Shown here: piece after piece, positions 11,216 through 19,118 of the stretch
Layout of the letters: each line of letters begins with the position of its first letter
Position numbering within the stretch: the stretch's first letter is position 1
Assembly: GCA_036426205.1 (NCBI GenBank)
Contig: CM071568.1
Coordinates: forward strand, 54,621,575 to 54,685,574
Direction: 5' to 3'
Length of the DNA: 64,000 bases
Source: Ascaphus truei
Lineage: Eukaryota; Chordata; Amphibia; Anura; Ascaphidae
The notes under the pieces: model-generated
What the model was told of the DNA's origin: nothing
Databases searched by the model: none
What the model saw: the letters and a program-made list of their open reading frames with translations, nothing else
Position numbers and translations under genes: made by a program

Positions 11216-11273
11216 GGCATTGCCAGAATCACTGTACCTTTCCTAAATGCTGTCTTCTGCCTCTCCCCTCCTG

Positions 11274-11596
11274 CAGTCGGTCATCCAGGCTTCAAAAGGA
11301 CAGCAGATCTCATTAAACGAACATTTTGGTGGCCAAAAATGAACAAAGATATTCTCGACTTTACCTCTGCCTGTCCTGTATGTGCCCAGAGTAAAACACT
11401 CCATCACAAACCTTCTGGACTTCTCTTACCTCTTCCCATTCCGGAACAACCCTGGAAACATATATCGATGGATTTCATTGTTGAACTGCCTAATTCCAAA
11501 GGAATGAACACCATTCTGGTCGTAGTGGACAGGTTCTCTAAACAAGCACACTTTATTCCCCTCAAGGGTCTTCCTAACTCTGCCACTTTGGCTGAG
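11274..11596 (+). pseudogene. chromovirus integrase, zinc-binding domain and start of catalytic core
   Basis: Begins VGHPGFKRTADLIKRTFWW and CPVCAQSK, the HHCC-type zinc finger, then the linker PEQPWKHISMDFIVELP with the first catalytic Asp, and VVVDRFSKQAHFIPL. Stops at LAE, where a solo LTR inserted after the target duplication CTGAG. The rest is at 12648-13585. Confidence 0.85.
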
Positions 11597-12642
11597 TGTA
11601 GAGGGAGAGGGGGGTTGGCCCGGTATTAAAGGGGATGCACCCCATATGGCCACCCCCTGACCTCACCAGGGAGGCAAGGGGTTAACTGGACTGCGGTCCA
11701 GGAATGTGGCTTACACCTTGTCATGTCAGGAAAATGTATGTTCCCCTGTTCCCATGTTTCATTATAATGTCAGTGTCTGCACCATACACACACACCGGAG
11801 AATTTTGTGTTAAAGTATGAAACGGTTTAAGTGGTATTTGTGTATCTCCGGTTCTGAAGGTCACAGCAGGGTGAAACTTGGATCATATGATGTCCCAGTC
11901 CCGGCATTAAGATCTGGAAAGTTTGGACCCGCTAGACATAACGGAACCGGATATTTTAATATGTCTGTGTTTTAACTTTAATATTGTATTCCAAGGCGGG
12001 GATAAAAACCTGCGCAGATTCCTTCACACAAAGGAATGCAAATGGTCAGGGGGGCGACCCAAAGTCTAGGAACCAAGTACTGATCAAAAGACTATGCCAC
12101 TCTGTTTACCTGAGGGTGGAGAAGCATGAAACTGGAGTGGTTTGTAAGTGTTATATCTACACCTACAAACAATGAAGATCCTGCCAGATACTTCATTTGG
12201 TAGACTGGTCGTCACCCCTGCTTTAATTATGGGGCTACAGAAATAAGACCCTTAGAGTCCCAGTACGCATGGGCTAACTAGCTGGGGGGCATGGATTAAA
12301 CTGTGTCTCCACGTTAGGGATTGGATACAGATAATTGTTCACCAATAGTCTGTATTCAATGTTAAGAATAGGGTTACAAAGGTATATAAACTGTGTCAAC
12401 CCTACAGTTCTTGTTCTTCTGATTTCATCTTGAATGTCACCGGATTGCTGGAGAATTGCTAGCTGATACTTCTCCATTCCCAAACCCTAAGTAAGTGTTA
12501 CCTTCTTGTCTGTTAATTGTACTGTACTATATTGCTGTGTTCACCTTTTTAAGGAATAAATATATTTTATTATATCTAAGCCTCGTTCAGTTCAACCCAG
12601 ATATTTGGTGTTTGTTATATCTTGTCATAAGTTACCGTGATA
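11597..12642 (+). mobile_element. solo LTR with CTGAG target duplications
   Basis: 1046 bp, starts TGTAGAGGG and ends CCGTGATA (TG...TA), flanked by CTGAG at 11592-11596 and 12643-12647. It has a TATATAAA box near 12383, AATAAA near 12556 and a purine-rich start, like retroviral-type LTRs; the orientation is taken from these. No internal coding sequence, so recombination between LTRs has removed the body. It is inserted exactly between integrase codons. Confidence 0.88.
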
Positions 12643-12647
12643 CTGAG

Positions 12648-13585
12648 GTCTTCTCCAAAGACATTTTCAGGTTACATGGCGTTCCCATTTCTATTGTATC
12701 TGACCGTGGATCACAGTTCATCTCGAAATTCTGGCGGGCATTTTCCCAAAGACTCGGAATCTCTCTCTTGTTTTCCTCTGGATACCATCCTCAAACCAAT
12801 GGTCAAACAGAAAGGATGAATCAAACTCTAGAACAATATCTAAGATGCTTCATATCTGACTCACAGGACAACTGGGTGGACCTTTTGCCATGGGCCGAAT
12901 TCGCTATAAATTCTCTCAAAAACGAGTCTACCCAGGAGTCTCCCTTTTTTTATTAACTTCGGTTTCCACCCCAGTAGCCTTCCTCTCTCACCTTCTCCGT
13001 CGGGTGTTCCTGCGGCCGACTCTCGTTGCTAATCTACAAGAATCTTGGAAAAAGAGCCTCAAAACTCTACAATCTGCGGTTGCCAAACAGAAGACTAAGG
13101 CGGATAGCCATCGTCAACCTGGCCCTTCTTTCAAACCCGGTGACAGGGTGTGGTTATCATCAAAGAATATCAGGCTTAAAACGCCATCTCCCAAATTATC
13201 TCCGAGATTTCTGGGCCCATTCAAAATATTAGAAAAGATTAACCCAGTAGCCTACCGTCTTGACTTGCCTCCCACCATGAGGATTTCTTCTGTGTTTCAC
13301 GCTTCCCTTCTTAAACCTTTTATTCAAAGTTCTAATTTTTCTGTTCCCTCCCGGAAACCCAATCCAGTCTCCACCCTTGGACAACAGGAGTACGAGGTCC
13401 AATCCCTCATTGATTCCCGCTGGTCCAAAAACAAACTCCAGTTCCTGGTCAACTGGAAGGGCTATGGTCCGGAAGAACGTTCGTGGGTACCAGCACGTCA
13501 CATCCATGCCCCAAGACTACTCCTTCAATTCCACCAAAAGTTTCCGCTCAAGCCTTGGTTGGATCGCTCGGAGATCGATCCTTAA
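12648..13585 (+). pseudogene. chromovirus integrase core, GPY/F region and chromodomain
   Basis: Resumes with VFSKDIFRLHGVP. Catalytic residues are visible: SDRGSQF (second Asp) and HPQTNGQTERMNQ (third acidic residue, Glu). A frameshift lies at about 12945-13020, after ESPFF. The second part has the GPY/F-type domain (PGDRVWLS, LSPRFLGPFKI, YRLDLP) and a C-terminal chromodomain (EYEVQSLIDSRW, then FLVNWKGYG, SWVPARHI), which in chromoviruses directs integration to marked chromatin. TAA at 13583-13585 is followed at once by the purine tract AAGGGGGGATAC. In life the product would join cDNA to host DNA; the frameshift and insertion make this copy dead. Confidence 0.85.
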
Positions 13586-13596
13586 GGGGGGGATAC

Positions 13597-14673
13597 TGTG
13601 ACGATTCAGGGGATTCCTTCCCCTTTTTTCTCTCCCTCTGTCCCATCTCCTTCCAATCCCTTTGCCCTTTCCCACTCCTGTCCCGCTCCGTCTACCTCTC
13701 TCACTGCCCCACTGCCTCAGCGCATGCCCCGCAAATCTCGCGCACCCGCGCAGTCCCCGAGCCCCTGCGGCAACGCTCCCCGCTCCCAGACACTCACTAT
13801 GCCCACGGCCAGTACCTCACCTTCCCTGGCGGCTCTGTCCGGTCCTCTGCCTCCCTCCACCGGGGTGCCCGCGGCGCGGCGCTCCGCGCGCCTGGTGACG
13901 CAGCCTGTGCGCGCGTTCCCTCAGCTTACAGAGGGCACTCGCACATGCTCCTCTTCTGGGGTCTGTCGCTCTCCTGATTCCTCCTCCCGATCCCTGTGGG
14001 CCATCTCCCTGTTGCAGCCTGTGCGCGCGCACCCTCAGCTTACAGAGGGTGCGTGCACATGCTCCTCTTCTTGGGCTTGTCACTCTCCTGACTCCTCCTC
14101 CCAGTCCCTACAGGCCATCTCCCTGTCTGCCCCTTCTGTCTCCTCCTCTTCTCTCCCTGACCTATTCCTGTTGTCTCCCACTTCTCTCTCTGCTCCTATT
14201 GGTGTGTCTCCCTTTATAATCCCTGTCTATCCTCTCTATTGTCGCTCTGCATAGTTCCTGTTTTCCTGTGTGTGTTGACCTATGCTGAGCTCCCTCTGTG
14301 TCCCTGCTGTTCCCTGTTCCTGTGTTACTTTGGATTTCCCTGGCTTTGACCCCTGCTTGTCCTGGACTAACCTGCTCTCTGTACCCCTTGAACCTTGCTA
14401 CGAACTCGACCTTGCTGACCTCTGGAATCCTTGGACCTGGTTTTGTACTCTGACGACTCTTCTCTCTGGACCCTTGGACATTGGCACACGGACACGACCA
14501 TTCTTACGCTTAACCCTACTAGACGTTGCTACTATATTAACCACTCTCTCAACAGGCCCAGCAACGCTATACCACACTCCGGGCTTGCTCCTACTGCTGT
14601 GGGTGTGTGGTGTAATACCGTTCCCACCTCAGTACTGGGGTCCTGCCAGGTCTGCAGGCATACAGGCGTGACA
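13597..14673 (+). repeat. 3' LTR of the chromovirus
   Basis: Begins TGTGACGATTCAGG right after the purine tract and ends AGGCGTGACA; 1077 bp. Its end resembles those of LTRs at 16058 and 52439 in opposite orientation. Contains a 114-bp tandem duplication at 13901-14128. Confidence 0.85.
13901..14128. repeat. two tandem 114-bp units inside the LTR U3
   Basis: CAGCCTGTGCGCGCG followed by CTCAGCTTACAGAGGG occurs at 13901 and 14015, with strong similarity over the whole unit. Tandem U3 duplications often add promoter elements. Confidence 0.8.
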
Positions 14674-15240
14674 GCGAGTTGGTGGAGCTGCTGACCCAGT
14701 CCTACATGAGCGAAGACGACGAGGATGAGCTCATGGCCCAGTTCAAGGCTCTCCGCCAGAAGGAGGAGGAGGAATTGTCCGCTTTTGTCCGCAGGCTCCA
14801 GCTATCCTTGGGGACACTACTTGCCAAGGGAATTATTTCAGCTATAGAAATAGACCAGTACCAGTTCAAGCAACTATTGAAGGGATCACTACCTTCCCAC
14901 CCAATAGCCCTGGTGATGCGAGCTGCAGCGGCCACCACAGTGCCTCCAGCTACCTTGACTTAATGCAGCATGTGAGGAAGCATGAATTCCAGCTGCACTT
15001 CAATGACCCTAAGAAGGCCAAAGGATCCCTCAAGTGTGAACATCCGCTCCAAGGGTTAAAAAGCACTATAGTACTGAGGAGGACTCTCAATCAAAGTCAT
15101 CGGCCATCAAGTCCAAACCGGCAGAGAGAGTATCTTCTACCTATAAAAGCCACACTGCTCCCAGGGACCTCATCTGCTACAGCTGTGGTCGGAAGGGACA
15201 CTTCTCCTACAAATGCCCTGAGAAAGAACAACAAAAAAAT
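14674..15240 (+). pseudogene. PNMA-like gag, C-terminal capsid and zinc knuckle
   Basis: Resumes immediately after the chromovirus LTR with ELVELLTQSYMSEDDEDEL, aligning to the gag copy at 42.05 kb (MVELLVQIYGKDEEESKL). The capsid C-terminal lobe shows ELSAFVRRLQLSLGTLL and IEIDQYQFKQLLKGSLP, as in PNMA/Gypsy capsids (bulk of the frame 14679-14963, then shifts). A CCHC knuckle CYSCGRKGHFSYKC is at 15175-15216. Directly after it the sequence becomes a pol tail instead of protease, so protease, RT, RNase H and most integrase are deleted. Confidence 0.7.
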
Positions 15241-15953
15241 GCATGTGGAGATGCAGTGCTTCTCCACAACCTAGGGATTCCCGGGAAGCACAAACTTGCT
15301 GACCGTTGGTGTGACGGTGTCTATGAGGTTGAATCAAAGATGCCGGGCCTAAAAGACATGGATGGCCGGGTATAGGACTGGCACCGTAACCACCTTCTCC
15401 CTATTCCACAAGTGGAAGATGATGGGCCCGAAATACCGGCTACACCACTGGACGGTGAGCCGGAACAAGTGGGGGCTGCCAAAGACACCAACCATAAGTC
15501 CACCAAAGACCACCAAAGACCACACCGATGGTGAAGAAACCGTCAATGAGACCGTAGAGGATCTTATGGAGGGACCCTCTCAAAGGAGACTCCAAAGTCA
15601 TGGAGCACCTCCCGGAGGAGCTATGGGTAAAGTGCCCCAACCACCAACGCCTACCAGGGTGGCTCCAAAGAGTCAACCTCTGGATCCTAGAAGCCTGTGT
15701 TTCATGCCCCAGAGAGACTATTCAGAGACATTTATACCCTCAATGGGAGAGACTGAGCCTTAGGACTTTTTTTATTACTCCCCAGAAGGGAGTTGCGGAA
15801 GAACTGCTCCGACGGAGCCAAAGAATTAGACATCCTCCAAATAGGATGACCTACAATTCAATTGGGGCACCCCATTATGAGGCTCAGCAATGTGCTCGGA
15901 GCAAAGTGAAATCTGTTATAGTAATGTTTACGGAAATGTACAACCTCATGTAG
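15241..15953 (+). pseudogene. C-terminal tail of Gypsy Pol (integrase end) fused to gag
   Basis: Begins GKHKLADRWCDGVYEVES and HRNHLLPIPQ, the usual post-integrase tail of Gypsy Pol (K.ADRW...Y.V). After several frame changes it ends with LLRRSQRIRHPPNRMTYNS and a stop near 15953. The join to the zinc knuckle shows a large internal deletion. Confidence 0.65.
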
Positions 15954-16057
15954 AGTTGATTGATTAAATAGTAAAGTGTGTGTTAAGATTGTACATAGTG
16001 CAATGCATTTTAATATAGTATATCATTTTATATATTATATAATTTTGTATAATTGTG
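15954..16057. other. AT-rich 3' untranslated part of the Gypsy element
   Basis: No feature except AT richness; ends at an inserted LTR. Confidence 0.4.
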
Positions 16058-16848
16058 TGTAACGCTTGCGCTGCCCACGAGCAAGTCAGGACCCTGGTAC
16101 TGAGGTGGGGAAGTATTGAAACACGCACCCACAGCAGCAGAAGCGTGCCTGGCAGGAAGATTGTCAACGTAGTTGGGTCTGGGTTGGGGTAAATTGGGTT
16201 AGTCCAGATACTTTCCAAAGTCTTGGGTTGGAGAGATTAGAATGGTCAAAGTCTGCATAGCCGTGGTCTGGGGTTGGAGAGGTCAGAATAGTGGTAGTCC
16301 GTGTAGCAGTGTTCGGGGTTGGAGAAGTCAGCAGGGTCGAAGGTAAGCCGGGGTCAGTATCCACAGGAGTTTCAAATTACAAGCTGGGTCGGTACATGAA
16401 GGGTTAACTGTAGAGAGGAACACAAGACAGGGAGCAAGCCACAACAGACGTGGAAGCACAAGGCTACAACTAGTTATGCTCAGCAAGGTAAGCCAGAAAC
16501 TGCAGGATATTTATAGCACACAGGAACCAGTCACAAGGGAGGTGGACACAGAGACGTGGCCTCTGCGGAGGCAATGATTGGCTGCAGGAGACAAGTGGGC
16601 TGTAAGTACTTGCCATGCAGCTGGGGAGCGATGCACAATGTCACGTGTGCACGCAGCACATGAGGGAAGCGCGGAGAGTCCGATGGGGAGGTGCTAAGCT
16701 CCGTGGCACTCTAGAAGAGCTGCGCGTGCGTGTGTGCTCTGTAAGCAGACCTGGGGTGCGTGCATGCGCTGATGCCCGAGTAGAGGACTGAGAGACAACA
16801 GGTAAGGAGGAAACACGTCACAGAGGATGTGTTCCCTAATTCCTTACA
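16058..16848 (-). mobile_element. solo LTR, reverse orientation
   Basis: Plus-strand ends TGTAACGC...TTCCTTACA, i.e. reverse-strand TGTAAGGAATTAGGG...GCGTTACA. Similar at both ends to the LTR 52439-53652, and over about 150 bp to 6779-6927 (opposite orientation). Flanks TTGTG and GTGTG differ at one base, a possible eroded 5-bp target duplication. Confidence 0.7.
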
Positions 16849-16875
16849 GTGTGATATGTCTTGTTATACGTTCCT

Positions 16876-17115
16876 GTCAAGGATTGGACTTCGGCTGAAG
16901 TGGATCCCAGTGGCAGGAACAGCAGGGAGCGAAGTAGGGGTCACAAGCAGAGATCAGAGGCAGGCGGCAGGTAGCGAAGTCGGGTAACAAGCAGAGGTCG
17001 GCAACGAGGAGACTGGAACAGGATAATAGCACTAGCTAGCACAGCAGTAAACACAGGAACCTTGCAGGAGCTAAGGAACCAGTATAAACAGGCAAGGGAG
17101 GAACAGGAAAGGGAG
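16876..17115 (-). repeat. fragment of an LTR related to those at 18572 and 22378
   Basis: Starts TGTCAAGGATTGGAC and shares GGAACAGCAGG.AGCGAAG, GGCAGGCGGCAGGTAGCG and GGCAACGAGGAGACTGGAAC with the LTRs of the coiled-coil element, so an older relative. The right edge is uncertain. The following part to 17319 was not identified. Confidence 0.55.
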
Positions 17116-17319
17116 GTTTATATATGCAGGCTGAGAGGTGGAGCACAGGTGCAGAGGTGTCAGGTATCAGGGTCTGGAATGTTCCTAGTTTAGAAGCAGC
17201 AATCCCGGTGGACAAGTATAGGTACTGCAGGCTAGAACAAGACATTGAGAGTGGCAGCAGTCCCGGTGGCCAAGCATGGGTACAGCAGGCTAGAGAATAT
17301 GACAGTTCCCAAGCGGAGA

Positions 17320-17343
17320 CGTTGGGGTTTTCACCAGGGAGGA
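17320..17343 (+). promoter_or_regulatory. polypurine tract before the right LTR
   Basis: TTTTCACCAGGGAGGA immediately precedes the TG of the LTR; a matching tract precedes 3180. Used to prime plus-strand DNA in Gypsy elements. Confidence 0.55.
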
Positions 17344-17913
17344 TGTAGCCAGGTCTCCCTCTTACCTTAAGGTTGCAGACCACGTGTTGACAGGCAACCA
17401 ATAGTGCTGCTATAGTCTCCTGAGGGGACTGGTGGTCTGGGACCATAACATTCCACGGAAGAGACTGTCCTTGAGGTGGATATCCCATGCGGGGACCACC
17501 CCACGAGGAAGCACCGGAGTTGTGGATCATCATTGGGTCCCTGTATCCCATCGCAGGACGCAGTGTGTCTGGGTGCGGATGCACCCGGCAGGTACCCCAC
17601 GCACAAGTGCACCAACATACACTATAGTGGCAGCGCTGACCACATATAAGTGTGAGGGGTTATATCCTTGTGGACACTACCGTAGTTGGGTGCCCGAGGG
17701 CCACATCAGTTATTGTGAACAAGTGTGTGGGACACTGGGCGGGTGGTTACGGCCGTGTTAGGCCTGGTGGGTAGGCTGTAACCAGTAGTCATACTTTCGT
17801 TCTGTAGTAAAGTTGTTACTTTATATTTCACCCATTGTGTGTGGTTATTGTATAAGCTATGTATATACTGTAGGCCCTGTAATGGGTAATTCCACACAGT
17901 AGAATCTGTTACA
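17344..17913 (+). repeat. right LTR of the PNMA-like Gypsy element, with internal deletion
   Basis: TGTAGCCAGGTCTCCC...AATCTGTTACA. Aligns with 5239-6070 but lacks about 270 bp after TCTCCTGAGGGGA. It is followed by primer site and leader (17916-18058), so the array is LTR-internal-LTR-internal. Confidence 0.75.
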
Positions 17914-18058
17914 GGTGGAGGCGCTGAAGAACACCGTACCAGTATACACCCAAGGCTCCCTGCAGCGGAGGCTCAGACCTCCTGTAAGCCACAGGTATTG
18001 CACCAGACACACTATAGCCACACATCCTCCAAGGGTGTGGTGGAAAGTGCGCTATATG
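17914..18058 (+). promoter_or_regulatory. primer site and leader after the right LTR
   Basis: TGGAGGCGCTGAAGAACACC lies 2 nt after the LTR and the leader matches 6073-6220. It breaks off at CGCTATAT, so only the start of a second internal region remains. Confidence 0.6.
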
Positions 18059-18431
18059 GCTCTACAACCACAGATACCCAGCAAGCTCTCAGAAACCCCC
18101 CAAAATAACCAATAAAAAAATAAATAAATATATATATTTAAAATATAATATGTGTCAAAAGTAGAGCTACTAGGCATGGCTAATTGTATAAAACAAGAAA
18201 CAAAGAATTCCAGAGCAACATCCAATGTGCCAAAAATACACAGTGAAATACCTATATATCTCTTGAAAAAGGGTCATTTAGTTAACCCTTTGGCCAAAGC
18301 GTATAAGCCTGCAAGCCACTTTCAAGGTATGACCAGTTCGCAGGTCCTAACACTAACTGATTAAAATCCTTATTTATCTCTTTAATTAGAGGAAGGATGG
18401 TCCTGGCATTGAACCTGTCACAACCAGCTGC

Positions 18432-18483
18432 ATGAAAAGAAAACCTGCTTACTTGGAAAGTGGAAAGCAGGTTTTCTTTTCAT
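18432..18483. repeat. perfect 19-bp-arm hairpin
   Basis: ATGAAAAGAAAACCTGCTT at 18432-18450 is perfectly inverted at 18465-18483, with a 14-nt loop. It lies just outside the CR1 tail; origin unknown. Confidence 0.8.
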
Positions 18484-18571
18484 TCATCCTTCACATGTTT
18501 AGTTATTAGGTATATCGCTGTATACCTTTCCTTTCTAAAAAGATTTCCAACCTTTTTTTAAGATATCTTTT
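18484..18571 (-). mobile_element. 3' tail of a CR1 LINE, cut by the LTR element
   Basis: On the reverse strand it reads AGATATCTTAAAAAAAGG, then TTTTTAGAAAGG and AAGGTATACAG, the same tail seen on the + strand at about 51215-51260. It joins 22914 onward across the LTR insertion. Confidence 0.75.
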
Positions 18572-19105
18572 AGTCACGGGAGACTCCTGTGGCGGGTAGG
18601 ATCTCGGTGGCCGGAACAGCAGGAAGCGAATTAGGGGTCACAAGCAGGGGTCCGAGGCAGGCGGCAGGTAGCGCAGTCAGGAAACAAGCAGAGGTCCGAG
18701 GCAGGCGGCAGGTAGTGACGTCAGGTAACAAGCAGAGGTCGGCAACGAGGAGACTGGAACAGGACAGGCGGGCGGGACATGGACTGAGAACAGGGAGCAG
18801 GGACTGAGACCGGGGAGCAGGAATAACCAGGGACAAGCCAGATTACTAGCAAGGACCTTTACTGTGAGCAGACTACAATACAGATACAGGTACAGGTACA
18901 GGAAACAGGTCAGGATCAAAGATGTGCATGGGAGTCTAACTAGAAGCAAAGGCAAACACAACAGACAGGAAGCAAGCTATAAAGGACAGAGACAGGAGCA
19001 ACAAGAAGACAGACAGACAGAGGAACCCAGAGCCAACAGAAGGCAGCAGCACACCCAGTGGACAAGGAAGCTATGGCTAGGCAGGAGGTCTAGGCGATCC
19101 TGACA
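18572..19105 (-). repeat. 3' LTR of the coiled-coil element
   Basis: 534 bp; on the plus strand AGTCACGGGAG...GATCCTGACA (first T mutated to A). Near-identical to 22378-22908. Contains TTTATAGC on the sense strand and a short GTACCTGTACCTGT repeat. Confidence 0.92.
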
Positions 19106-19118
19106 TTACTCCCCCCTC
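19106..19118 (-). promoter_or_regulatory. polypurine tract of the coiled-coil element
   Basis: Reverse strand GAGGGGGGAGTAA directly before the 3' LTR. Fixes element orientation as the same as the ORF. Confidence 0.75.

Larger units (their letters stand above)
11274..14673 (+). mobile_element. chromodomain Gypsy (chromovirus): integrase and 3' LTR
   Basis: Contains the integrase zinc domain, split catalytic core, chromodomain, purine tract and LTR. Gag, protease and RT are missing upstream, where the LINE ends. A solo LTR interrupts the core at 11597-12642. Confidence 0.8.
5239..18058 (+). mobile_element. PNMA-like Ty3/Gypsy element heavily disrupted by nested insertions
   Basis: Outer frame of a nest. 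LTR 5239-6070, primer site, gag start 6286, then at 6779-14673 a block of LTR fragments, an L2-like LINE and a chromovirus; gag sequence resumes at 14674 and runs to a pol tail ending about 15953, then other LTR insertions, a purine tract and a second LTR at 17344-17913. The two outer LTRs are clearly the same family, the second lacking about 270 bp internally. That the two gag parts belong to one copy is inference: about 70 codons of gag equivalent to the copy at 41.3-42.3 kb are missing between them and I see no matching target duplication. Confidence 0.55.

Noticed and set aside
13817..14083. Reverse Arg/Gly-rich frame in the chromovirus LTR
   Set aside because: Created by the GC-rich tandem U3 duplication.
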